DNA of 64,000 nt, from the NCBI GenBank assembly GCA_022410635.1, contig JAJVDF010000965.1, positions 142,553 through 206,552 on the forward strand, given 5' to 3'. Below are positions 53,693 to 64,000 of the stretch, one piece after another. The position numbers and the translations under genes are program-made. The stretch is from Tretioscincus oriximinensis. Lineage: Eukaryota; Chordata; Lepidosauria; Squamata; Gymnophthalmidae. The first letter of the stretch is position 1, and each line of letters starts with the position of its first letter. The notes under the pieces were generated by a model. It saw nothing but the letters and a program-made list of their open reading frames with translations, did no database searches and was not told where the DNA came from.

Positions 53693-53765
53693 ATATTATC
53701 CTTCCCTAGACTCAAAAGTCTCAGCGCAGGTAACAACAATAAAAACAGATACAAAAACTAACATG
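53693..53765 (-). mobile_element. L2-type LINE 3' tail remnant
   Basis: CTTCCCTAGACTCAAAAGTC and GTCTCAGCGCAGGTAACAAC match the reverse of GTTAACCGCCCTGAGACCT-type L2 tails with several changes. Only the tail is preserved. Confidence 0.5.
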
Positions 53766-55260
53766 GATATCATATTTCTTCTAACAGTACACTGTAATTC
53801 AGCAGAGAAACCCCATGGTTCATGCTACTTTCAAAATTGATCCTGGAAACATAGACATAAAGGAGACCTCAAAAGGGGTAAAGCAACTGAAAATGAACTG
53901 TGTGCATCTGACTGCCAAACTGTTCTGCAGATGTTTCTAAAACTCAACAACATCCCTTGAATTATAAACACCAATCTTCCTCCTGATCAATCCATGTTTC
54001 CACCCATGTTTCTTGAGACTTCTGATGGAATCTTTTTCTTTCTGTTGAGCTCTTCAGCTCCCACTGTTGTTCTTCTCCATATGCCATCCGATTTCCATAC
54101 AGCTGCAATGGCGAAGGGGACTAGTGGGAGTTACCTACTAATTTTTCATATGATTAGCGGCTAAAATTCTGGTAGCATAATACACACAAAAAAAAAATCC
54201 ACAGGTAATTTAGATCTAAGTGATATTTCAGTTCCTGCAAATGTTTACTTTGAAAGAAAAACTCTGGAGAAGGAATAATAATGTAATGGTTTCCTTTCCC
54301 AAATGTCAATATACAGTTATGTGAAATTGAATCATTATTACAGGATTCATTAGTGGTTCTGCACCTAAAAGTCCTCCTCCATCAATGACTGTTTAGATGA
54401 CTGGGTTTCTTACATGGCCTCTGTTTTAAGACTGCCACTAAAAAAGAAAGTATGCTACAGTTCATTACAAGAATGGAGCAAAGTTTATGAAAAGCTCATC
54501 TGGTAGGCAGACAGATGTTTCCATATTTTGCCCCTGATGTTCTAGGGACTTTATAGTTTGCTAGTTCTTGATAAAGCAGATCTGATGAATTGAAAAATTA
54601 TATGAAAATGTCAACTGAAAATACTTACTAGGGGTATCTCAAGTTCTTGATTGAATCAGTTTAACATATATGAGATACATCTGAAGATAGCCTCACCACA
54701 AAGCACACTTCAAAGAAACTATACTCACAGAGCTCATTTGATAGGTCAATCCAGTTAATGGATGTGTTGGGCTGAGTTTTCAAGGAGAGACCATTAATCA
54801 GTTGTTGCTCCCTCCCTTAGCTCCAAGCCCCTCTTACAATAGAAATAGAACTACAATGATTACACTTTTCTATTAAGAACAAGACAAAATAAAGGAGATG
54901 CCAATTTTCAGGATTGCTTGTTGCAACAATGGCTGCATCACATAGGATATAAAATCTGGGATTAACCCAAGCTAAGTTGGAATTGTTACATATATCAACG
55001 GCAATTATAACATAGCTGCAGAATATGCAGGTTTTACATAAAAAGCAACAGTACCTGTCTTGTCTGGACACCTGCTTTCATGATCCACCATCATAGCAAT
55101 TGCCAGCATGAATATGTGACACTAAACTCAGCTGAAAATGGCGGCAATGCATTTATTTCATTGGAATGTTTTTGTATATTTTTATTGTCAGACAGCCAGA
55201 GGACATTTCTTTATTGAGTGGCTTGGCAGGCATATAAACATTTAAGAAAGAAAGAATTCA
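53766..55260. other. No recognised gene or repeat
   Basis: About 1.5 kb of unrecognised sequence. The minus frame 54817-55071 has no domain. Confidence 0.5.
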
Positions 55261-55299
55261 TCTGATTCATATCATCACAGTATATTTTGAGTTTTGTCT

Positions 55300-55510
55300 T
55301 TCTATCAGTTCCTGACAAGCAAGATTTCCTGTACACATCACATACTCTCCCACCAGCCATTTTGTTTGCTGGTTGATAATATCTGATCCCTTCACATCCC
55401 ATGGCCACAGTCTCTCACCAAAACTATCAGCCATCACAGCCTTTCTACAGTAACCCTATATAGTAGTTCAACAGCGTTTTTTCCTGGTTAGCCAAAACCT
55501 GAAATCTGTT
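55300..55510 (+). repeat. Unclassified dispersed repeat, copy 2
   Basis: Carries TCCTGACAAGCAAG, CAGCCATTTTG, TCTCACCAAAACTATC, ACAGTAACCCTATATAG and AAACCTGAAA in the same order as 5745-6000. It is shorter than copy 1 by several small gaps. Confidence 0.6.
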
Positions 55511-57520
55511 AGCTTACATAAGAATCTGATGAGGCAAATGCAACACAAATTTTATTTGGAACTGGCTTATTGAGCCTATCTGGATGCAATCTCAATGAAT
55601 GCTGTAATCTCAGTGAATAGCATCCTTGTAACAATACTAGTCAGTTTTATTAAACTGGTTTCTCCTTATTAACGGAATCAACAGAAATGCCACCATGGAA
55701 GTCAGCTGTCTTTGATATTATTTGGTTACTGAATGACACACTACTGAAAAGGCCCAAGCCTCTCTCCTGATCCTATCTCTCCATGAAGCCAAAGTCAAAC
55801 AAATAAAAGATGAAAGCATTAAGTCTAGACTTCCAGATGCTGTGAACTATGTAAGCATGAATGTTTTATATGTGCTTCAGCAAAACCCTGGAGTTTACAC
55901 ATCACAGTAGAGCTGCTTTGCATTACAGTTTAATAGCAGCAGGATCGCATAACCAATCTTCTTGGGGTTTCTTTGTGGGAAATATGGATCAGGGAGGGAG
56001 ATTTTAGAGACTTCCTCACTGTTGAAATGCTCATCCATCTCTTTTTCAAGTGTCTTGCTTTGGGCCTGAGTAGACAAAACAGATAGCCATCTGATCTTCT
56101 ACAAACATCGTATACATATATGTGTGTGTGTAACACACATTTATAATGACAAGAGGAAATATTTCCAGATCCACCCTCATTCACATCTGTGTTCATATAT
56201 TTACATAAATCATACTGACATCTGCACACTTATATAGATACCGATGTTTCTTCCAATAGTCATATGTGAAATCAAATAGAATTATACAGAATATTATGAT
56301 TAGGTATGTTGCAGATTCAAAGCCTGGGAAGGTGCAGCAGCAATAAACTGTAGCCCAGCTATTATGAACTTTCAACAATGATCTGCAGATATCAGGAAAC
56401 AAAGGATGCTAGAGAACAGCAAAATAAAATATTTTCCTATTCACGCTATAGCAGAAAATTGACTCAATATCTCTGCACAAAGCGATATCTATTATTTTCA
56501 TCCATTTGTAGCTGAAATCTACAGAATGCAGAGAGCATGAAAAACCCAGATTCCTATGTGGCTTGGCAGGCAAAAATTAGTAAACAAAAGAATTACATTT
56601 TAGAATAACAACACTGTACTTGAGAGCTTGCAATATACCCTGTCTCAATCAAAAGCAGATTCTCTGGGGAAAATAGAGGGAAAGCAGACATTATCAATAA
56701 GTTTGATTTATCTGACATGTAACGTATTTGCATCCAAGGACCACAAGAAAGAGATTGGATTTTATTTGTTTGTTTGTTTATTTTATTTGTTGCATTTGCG
56801 ACTCAATGATTTTGCAGTATGCATGAATATAGGTCAAAACACAAGGTAGTTACACCTATGACATATTTTGTCTTAATACAACTAGCCCAGCTATGGGAGA
56901 GGAGGGCCTTTGAGGAAGGAAATTCCAGTCTCTTCTCTCCAAAGCAGTTTCGTTCAGTTCTATTTTTATTTGTATACACCGTCTTGCCAATAAAAAAATG
57001 CCAAAGGCAATCAGAACAAGTATAATACAATCAGAAAAGATATAATGTAAAATGGTACATCAAACATTAGAAGCCATACATTATAAATTATCAGCTTACA
57101 CAAAAATTCAGAGAACCACAAAACACAAGTAATAAATTGCAGATCCTAATGCTCACATAAAATGCAGATAATAAATCTGGGGGGAGGGCAGGAGGGTAGT
57201 GAGATACCACTTTTTGGCAGCAACAGGTATTAAGAGTCCCAGATGTAGTTGTTCTCACTGTCTTTTGTTTGAATACAACCTTTAAAGGGATCACCAAATT
57301 ATGAATACCATATTTGAGATGGAGCCAGTAGCCAGATGGTCAAGGAACAAATTTTATTTTTTTAAAAAAGAGAAATGCAAAAAATAACGACTCATCGAGT
57401 GACAGAACAGGGAAAAGCAATTTTCACATTCAGTTCACTATTGAACCAAATTGCTAATAACTTCTTCAGCAACAAACAGCAACAAACAGATTGGTCAAAT
57501 AGCCAGGTAGCCATTGGAAC
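55511..57520. other. No recognised gene or repeat
   Basis: About 2 kb of AT-rich sequence. Overlapping frames at 55895-56402 and 56628-57297 carry no domain. A possible LINE tail near 56960-57010 is too weak to call. Confidence 0.5.
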
Positions 57521-58009
57521 AGCTGGCCGGACACACATCACGCCGGTCCTGAAAGAACTGCACTGGCTGCCAATTTGCTACCGAGCCCAATTCAAGGTAT
57601 TAACTCTAACCCTTAAATCCTTACATAACTTGGGCCCCAAATATCTAAAGGAACGCCTTCTCCCATATGAGCCTGCTCGTGCCCTAAGATCTGCAGGGGA
57701 AGCCCTCCTGACTGTACCACCACCCTCAGTGGCCGAGAGGGTGGGAACCCGGAATAGGACCTTCTCTGTGGCAGCCTCCAGACTATGGAATAGTCTCCCC
57801 CTTGAGGTGCGTCAATCACCATCTGTGTGCATTTTCAGAAAATGCTTAAAGATGCACCTCTTTGGCCTGGCCTTTGGCTAGAAAACTACTGTCTCCTCCC
57901 CATTTTTAGAAAAGGCTGTTTTTAATGTGTTAAAATGATGGTTTTATTGTTAACCGCCCTGAGACCTATGGGTATAGGGCGGTATAAAAAGGTAAATAAA
58001 TAAATAAAA
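57521..58009 (+). mobile_element. L2-type LINE 3' end
   Basis: Runs from AGCTGGCCGGACACACATCA through the end of ORF2 and UTR to CCCTGAGACCTATGGGTATA and AAATAAATAAATAAA. It is the least decayed L2 end here and serves as the reference for the other copies. Confidence 0.9.
57527..57881 (+). pseudogene. L2 ORF2 C-terminal fragment
   Basis: The frame encodes the conserved LINE C-terminal region after the RT. It has LKELHWLPICYRAQFKVLTL, LGPKYLKERLLPYEPARALR, TVPPPSVAERVG, a RNRTFSVAASRLWNSLPLEV block and a final RKCLKMHLFGLAFG. Natural termination at 57881 is followed by the UTR, so the C-terminus is complete. There is no RT or endonuclease because of 5' truncation. The frame reads open from 57375, but the first 50 codons are host sequence. 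This region has no known catalytic function and probably helps bind the RNA. Confidence 0.85.
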
Positions 58010-59604
58010 TATCCTTGCTTGTGTCCAGACACATTTGCAAACATGAATGCTCTGTTTTTCCGTTGAAAAAAATAGCCTTTTTCAATAGAAAAAGGCCATG
58101 AACGAAAACCAAATCCAACAGTTTGTGCACATAACCACCAAGATTGTTAGGTTTGTACAAATCCGAATGTATTAACCACAAATTCAGTTTGTATGAATAA
58201 GTTTGAATATGAAATGTTCATATCAAATCAGACCACTAAGCACCTTTTCACACTTAGCGCTAATGGTGAATAAGAAGAGGTTTATAAATCTCCTTTCTAT
58301 ACACGTCTGTGGTTCAAGGTGTGTGTGTGTGTGTGTGTTTCCTCCTAGAATGCTCCAGACTGGGGCACCCAAAATAACATATTAGTCTGATCTACTGGTA
58401 GATCTCTTTTTATGGTCTGTGTTTTAGGAAATGATATACTATATCCCCATCCACTAAGTCATACAATATAGCACATTACCAAAATGGACCCCAAGCAAAA
58501 ACTTAGCGGCAGACACAGGCTGTCTGGAACAGGCTTTCTTCAAAATATAAAATCATTCCATCGTACAGTATTGACTTGTTCATTACAGAGATGCTTCTCT
58601 CAAGCAGACAACTACTGAAATTATTACACAAAATAATTATATGAAGACATCTGTACTTTCCAAACTACTCTACAAAGCAGAGGCATACCAAATTCTGAGA
58701 AGGAGATTAGATAGCTGCTCTCACAAAGCTAGTTAGGTCAAAGGGAATGGGTAGAAATTCATTTCTATTACTTCTATTATAAGGACTGGCATANAATTGG
58801 TTGCTCAATGCAAACTGCCCTATTCCATGCCAGAAACAATCAGTCCCAACTTTAAACAGGTTATTTTTTTCTGACACACAGTGACCCACTCTGAGCTGAA
58901 ATAACAATAGTAGATGTTGAAAATACTAAATTCTTCATTCATTATGCACTGAAATCTTGATATGTGAACTGTTCACATTCAGACTCAGCCTTTTCAAAGA
59001 AAAATGAAGACCAAATAATTCCAAGGAATAAGTATAAATAAGGAAAAGTCTTCCTGCCAGCTTATTTGCAGTACTTTGCTCAGCTATCTGTTACAATAAT
59101 CTATTGACAGGTATCCCCATTACTACCTCATAGCTCCTCCTACCTCCTAAAGGGTTTCTGAACTTGTGTGCCTCCTTTGGGGATTGGTAGGTTGAACGCA
59201 AGTTTGGAGTCATTGAGGTGGACTGTACACAGGACGGATTCTTGAGAGCCCCCCCAAGCCTCTTTGATCCCATGCTGCATACCCACCATGTGCTGCTGCT
59301 TTGTTCAGGCACCCTGATGGAGCCACGTCATGGTGCAGACTTGCACTGTCAGCCAAGCTGCTGCACCTGCCACACTCCTACTCAAAGCCATGGCCTAATT
59401 CTCTCCATTTCTGGGTTTATATCGTTTGTAATATGCACTTGTTATGTCAGTTTAGATGTTGGGTTTTACGTTATTGTTAAGAAGTAATAAACTATTTATG
59501 TTCACTTTAGATGGTGTGGTCTCCCCTCTCTTCCCTCCACAGCAATCTATTGTTGTTCTACCAGAATAACAGGATTTAAAAAACCCTTCTATGCCCATAT
59601 TAAT
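58010..59604. other. No gene; (GT)n at 58319-58338
   Basis: A short dinucleotide run is at 58319-58338. At 58140-58215 there are several TTTGTAC/TATGAA-type words. The block 59100-59420 is GC-richer with no signature. A TAATAAACT signal near 59487 has no LTR context that can be established. Confidence 0.5.
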
Positions 59605-60008
59605 GGAACTGGGCTACTGAGTTCCTACAGTGACTTATAAGGCCCTTAGCAATTTGGTATCCAAGTATCTAAAGGAATGCCTGGATTCAAAGATCTTCTG
59701 GAGTGGCTCTCTTGATAATCATACCACCTTCAGTAATTAAAGGGATATTGGTGTGTGGGAGCATCTTCTTAGTTATAAAAGCTTGGTTAGTGAATGTGTT
59801 GTCCTCTGAGTTGCACCAGGCACTCACACTATATGTATTTGGACATTGGATGAAGATGTNCTTGTTTACCCTGGTCTTTGGCTACAGAACTAACATTGTC
59901 TCTCCATGCAGGCAATGACATTTTAGACTTTTATAATTATGATATTGTCATCCATCTTAATTCTTTAGATACAGGGCAGGATCAAATTTAAATAAATGCA
60001 TAAATAAA
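59605..60008 (+). mobile_element. L2-type LINE 3' end, old
   Basis: ACTTATAAGGCCCTTAGCAA, TATCTAAAGGAATGCCTGG and a degraded TTTACCCTGGTCTTTGGCTA block align in order with 57600-57880. The tail is TACAGGGCAGGATCAAATTT and AAATAAATGCATAAATAAA. Greater divergence indicates an older insertion. Confidence 0.7.
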
Positions 60009-60505
60009 CGACTCTTATATTGCTAGTCTGCCAATATCTTTCATCTTTAGGAGCCACACATTTATTCTTATTATAGTAATTAGTTTATTGGATTCAAATT
60101 AATAGCATCTTCTATGACCCTTCAATGTGCTACTTTCCCTAGAAAGTCAATGGCATTTAATGTGACAGAAAGGCCCGGAGCACATTGTGAGAAGATCTGA
60201 GAATGGGTCTGCATTCATTACAGCAAATACTATAAAATTCAAGGGGACAAAAATGACTTCTAGGCTCATGTTGACTGTCACACTACAACAGTGTCACCCA
60301 CTGCACTCACTTCCGTTGACTAACAGGATTAAGCCAAGTGTAGGAACTGAAACATAATATTAGTTCATCACTGAACTTAGTTATGGCATCCTGAACATCA
60401 CTTTTTGTTAATACTTAAAGGATATAAAAGAGGAATTCATAACCACTTATAGAATTCAAAGAAGTAACTTTGTTAATTTGGATCACTATTCCTAATAAGA
60501 GATCT
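60009..60505. other. No recognised feature
   Basis: Unrecognised AT-rich sequence. Confidence 0.5.
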
Positions 60506-60690
60506 AGAGCACTTTAGAAACTAAAAGAGATAAAAAATGCTTATAAAAGTAGGTGGCATAAGCTTTCGTAGATATGTATACTTCTTTCTACGAAAGCTTT
60601 TGCCACCTACTTTTCTGTTGTTAGTCTCTAAGTGCTACTAGCCCCTTTGCTGGACTTTCTACTAGACTAACAGGGCTATTCCTCTGAAAT
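60506..60690. mobile_element. Penelope-like tail in inverted arrangement, copy 2
   Basis: AAAAGTAGGTGGCATAAGCT with TTCGTAG (60545-60571) pairs with CTACGAAAGCTTTTGCCACC and TACTTTT (60589-60615). The right side continues with GTTAGTCTCTAAGTGCTACT and TAGACTAACAGGGCTATT, the same tail as at 27840-27945. The left side continues more weakly to about 60506. Confidence 0.75.
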
Positions 60691-61707
60691 TGACTTCTTT
60701 CTGCATTGAACGTAGTCCAGAATATATTTTAGGGCTACCCAGAAGATAGTTAGGAAATCCAAGGACAGTGTGGAAAGAGTCTACTTCATCAGATGCAGTC
60801 AATTGGAATCACCATATGAAAAATAGGGCATAGGTCTTATCTATAATATATATGATTTGTGGCGGTGTTCCCAGCCTAAGCATGATGAGTGCACAAAAAA
60901 AAGTCCATCACCTGAAAGTGGGTTGATTGGACAATATTCACAAACAACAGCAACATCCACGCAAAGAAAACCAGAGAAGCCACAGCATGCACTTGACAGT
61001 TGACAACAGCAGCCATGACACAGAAATGGAAAGAGAGGAGAAAAAGACAGAGAAGAAAAGAGAGAGAGAGATTAAGACAGAAAGAGCGAGAAAGAGAGAG
61101 CTGAGTTTGGAGGAAGAAGCAAGAAGCCACACTCCGGGACTTGAATGCCATTGGCCATGGAACAGGCAGATACACACCAAGCCCAATATGGCCCCAATGC
61201 CACCTGTCCGACAGGCCAGCCACCCCAAATTGGCACTGCCTTCAGAAGTCTGAAGAGAAGGGCAGTAGACGTAGTGCCACAAAANGGCACCACTGCCAGG
61301 CAGAGCTTCCACTCCAGGACAAAACCATGAGCATCAGCACAACCATAATCATGGCTGCTACTGCCTCCACTAGAGGCAAAAGAAAGGCGAAAGTGGCCTG
61401 AGATGTAAGATCGGTACTGCCACTCACCTCACCATCATAGCATGGTTCTAGAGGGACATAAATTTCTGAATATTCAGCAGGATAAAAATATTTTTCTCTA
61501 TCTCACAATATTTTTTAATCTGAGTACATTATAGCAAGAAGTCAGGATCGTTTATAATGATTACTGTAGCATATGCATTGTAGAGAGGTTAGGACTTTGG
61601 GGGATAGGATAAGGGGGCAGATTAATATTTTGATAGGATCAAGTAGGGAATGGGATGGGAAGGAATGTATATTATTGAATTTGGAAGGAATAAGGGTACA
61701 TGGGGAG
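60691..61707. other. No recognised gene; purine-rich 61020-61105
   Basis: GAGAGAGAGA-type sequence at 61050-61105. The plus and minus open frames of 60-124 codons in 60876-61427 overlap each other completely and show no domain. Confidence 0.5.
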
Positions 61708-61999
61708 CAGGCACAGATACCTCAGTCGCTAAGAAATCCGTCTCTCGCCTGGGAGATGGGGTTTGGAAGCCCTGTGTGGGACGTGGGGAGGGGTGAGCAC
61801 TTTCCACTAGCCTGTAGCTTTAGCCAACCCAGATAGTCGAAAGCATGAATTGCAAGAAATTGCAACTGACTGCAAGTAAATAAATGCCTGGTGGGTGTGA
61901 TAGAATGTCAGCCTTCAGGCAAAAATACCCTTGTAAGCNGCTTTGAGTCCCTTTGAAAGGTGAGAAAAGCGGGGTATAAGAACCCAGCTCTTCTTCCTC
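61708..61999 (+). mobile_element. GAA-tailed tRNA-derived SINE
   Basis: AGGCACAGATACCTCAGTCG (A box), CGCCTGGGAGATGGGGTTTG, GCACTTTCCACTAGCCTGTA, TTGCAAGAAATTGCAACTGA, GAGTCCCTTTGAAAGGTGAG and GGGTATAAGAACCCAGCTC. The tail is short (CTTCTTCCTCTTTTC). The B box has GG where the CG of other copies lies. Confidence 0.9.
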
Positions 62000-62014
62000 T
62001 TTTCTCATACTATA

Positions 62015-62088
62015 CTGCTCAAAACAATTAAAGGAACACTTTAACATAACATGTTATGTTAAAGTGTTTCTTTAATTATTTTCAGCAG
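62015..62088. mobile_element. 74-bp palindromic element flanked by TA
   Basis: TA at 62013-62014 and 62089-62090. CTGCTCAAAACAATTAAAGG pairs with CTTTAATTATTTTCAGCAG, and AACACTTTAACATAACAT pairs with ATGTTATGTTAAAGTGTT. The whole element is one hairpin. A TA duplication and CTGCTSAAAA-type end fit a Tc1/mariner-derived MITE; this class assignment is inference. Confidence 0.7.
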
Positions 62089-62090
62089 TA

Positions 62091-63550
62091 TATATTATTG
62101 AACAATTGTTAATGGCAGCCTCTTCAGTGATAACATTAAACTGGAGGAGAAAAGAAGAGTAGGTGTTGAAAAAGTGGCACTTCTACATTGTGGACCANCT
62201 GAAATTTGATTTATTGAGGGAAAGGAGGCAGACCTGACTGGGTATTTTTAAGGTCCAACCACATGAATTAGTAAAAAACTGATGGAAGACACTCCTGGCT
62301 AGAAATAAAGAGTTAGCCCAAAAAGAAGTGCTGTATAAGAACATTAAAATGTTGATGGATATTTCCGGTTGAAGATGGTTAGACTCTGCAACAGGAGTGG
62401 GGGGAGATTGTTTTTGAACTTAAAGAAATAAGATTGTTAAGCAGATGTATGCAATTTAAGTTTGTAATTGAAATTTAAAAAATGATTACTATGATTATGG
62501 TTAAATACCTTCATATAAATCTGATTTTAAAAAAAAGATGCAAAAAGACCAATCAAAAACAACCAAATGACATAAATAATGCAGCCTTACCAAATTATCC
62601 TTGTGAATCAAAACAATATGTAACTTTGCTTGCCCCATTGTGTTCACACAAAAATCAGTAACACCCAACTGAGAAACCATAAGCAGATGGCATCACAGAT
62701 TAGAGACAACTAGCNCCCCGTGTCATGAGGACTTCAAAAAGAAGACATTTTGAACTCAAAAATGTTTTTAAAAATGCACTACTTTTTTCGTTTTCTTTTT
62801 TTGCCACACACTGAGATATAGGAATCCAAGATGTACAATAGTCCTTGTGGGTTTGGGTGTTACTTCATAAGTGAAATTTTAGAGCTTTCCTATCTTAATT
62901 TTTAAGGATTATGGCTGGGAAATCTCACAGCTATGAAATGTTTTTAAAGAGGGAGGTCCACAGAACATTAAGCTTGGTTACACTCTACAAATCTTTTCAC
63001 AGAAGTGTATAATGTATAGAGACCAACAAACCCTTAAACTATATAAATCTCCACAAGTTTATTTTAAAAATAAAAATAAAATGGGGAGAGGAACACCATG
63101 GATATAAAAAGCTATGAAAGGATATCAACTTAGCTAGGAATAGAATTCAAATATGGTATACAAAAGACACTAGAACTGTCTTTGCTTGGGATCAGAACCA
63201 ACATGAAGTGGCTTTAAAACATTTTGGAGACAATGGCACTTGTGTTTCCATCCAGTCTGTAGTCTTCATTTTATAGCTTAGAAAAGTTTCTGAGAAGGGG
63301 AAGAGACTCTGGCATGTGAACAGTCCCATATAAAGGCTGTTCAGAGAGAGTCAATGATACCCTTGCTAGACTTTCTTTTCAGGTAATAGTTTACATGACC
63401 TACTGCTCATTTGAGAACAATAGGATACCAGCTATCCAATAGGATACTCAAGTGTCCAATCTTCTAGTGGTACTTGGTTCCCAGTACAATTCTTATCTGA
63501 AGAGTCACTTCAATCCATTTATTCTGTAGGAGTGACTCATTATTAACAGA
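62091..63550. other. No recognised gene or repeat
   Basis: AT-rich sequence with no open frame above 60 codons after 62047 and no nameable repeat. Confidence 0.5.
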
Positions 63551-63798
63551 GGCTTGGTGGTATAGTGGTTAAAAAATCATCTTTCACTCGAGAGACACAT
63601 TCTCAAAGCCTTGTATTGGTCATGGAGAGGGCTGAGCTCCCTCTACTGGCCTCAGCCCTAGCCAACCCAGCTATTCAAAGCAAGAGTTTGTAGCTAGACA
63701 AATGGGATGGGGAAAATAGAATGTAAGCCTTCAGGCAAAAATAGCTTGTAAGCTGCTTTGAGTTCCTTTAAGTGAGAAAAGCAGGGTATAAAAACCCT
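63551..63798 (+). mobile_element. tRNA-derived SINE, divergent GAA-family relative
   Basis: Head GGCTTGGTGGTATAGTGGTT resembles the tRNA A-box side. Then come CCAACCCAGCTATTC, AATGTAAGCCTTCAGGCAAA, GTAAGCTGCTTTGAGTTCCT and GAAAAGCAGGGTATAAAAAC. The head differs from the other GAA-family copies, while the body and tail match, so it may be a distinct subfamily or a recombinant. Confidence 0.75.
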
Positions 63799-64000
63799 TG
63801 ACAGTAAGAAGACCACCACTAAGTATTAACCATTCAAAGGCTTTTATTACACAGCATAGTTCAATAAGCATCATATAGCATTCTTCATAATTTCAAGTGG
63901 GCATTGATCCAACAAACCATTGAACACATAGCAATTTAACATTCATGAAGTGGAATAAATTTAGGCCATGACTAATAGGTAGTAGAAGAGCAAAAGGCGC
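63799..64000. other. No recognised feature
   Basis: Short unrecognised sequence at the window edge. Confidence 0.5.

Noticed and set aside
60876..61427. Frames up to 124 codons on both strands
   Set aside because: Purine-rich and GC-rich sequence with fully overlapping opposite frames and no domain.
63551..63620. tRNA gene
   Set aside because: The A-box side resembles a tRNA, but no cloverleaf with acceptor stem is evident and the sequence continues into a SINE body.

Overview
The window looks like an intergenic or intronic stretch of a squamate reptile (lizard, gecko or snake) genome. The reasons are an AT-rich background, CR1 and L2 LINEs side by side with L1-type ORF2 remnants, a Penelope-like GIY-YIG fragment, two abundant tRNA-derived SINE families, and many short hAT-like and PIF/Harbinger-like DNA elements. 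This assignment is inference from repeat content; no host gene fixes the species. I recognise no host protein-coding exon. Nearly every ORF over 60 codons that I can explain is a transposon remnant or a chance frame.

Layout. 0-10 kb: mostly unrecognised sequence, a partial hAT-like region with 68-bp and 30-bp tandem units (1.9-3.8 kb), fold-back repeats at 2.2 and 8.7 kb, an L1 3' end (7.5-8.2 kb) and an L2 3' end. 10-20 kb: a decayed CR1 split by a hAT-like insertion that itself carries SINE and CR1 pieces, a 78-bp hairpin, an 867-bp hAT-like element, an L2 tail, and a CR1 endonuclease/RT remnant (18.0-19.4 kb). 20-30 kb: two related Harbinger-like elements with TTA duplications, the larger one carrying two fold-backs and splitting a SINE; an L1 3' end; a CR1 3' end; an inverted Penelope-like tail; a 164-bp hAT MITE. 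30-40 kb: several CR1 3' ends, a U6-like fragment, and a 1.66-kb L2 with its YADD box still readable.

40-50 kb: a Ty3/gypsy element on the minus strand (42.2-44.8 kb) with gag, protease and part of RT but no YxDD box, RNase H or integrase; two copies of a hAT-like element with perfect 8-bp duplications and large internal palindromes; a (GAA)n SINE tail containing a 90-N gap; and a SINE split by a CR1. 50-64 kb: a CR1 remnant, a Penelope-like 3' region with a GIY-YIG domain, L2 copies, two SINEs, a second inverted Penelope tail and a 74-bp palindrome flanked by TA.

The parts work together only as an ecosystem of autonomous and parasitic elements. One SINE family ends in the same tail as the L2 copies, suggesting L2 machinery mobilises it, and nested insertions give a relative order of activity. 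The most notable structures are the palindromic hAT-like pair, the fold-back Harbinger-like element and the inverted Penelope tails. None amounts to a new host system on this evidence.
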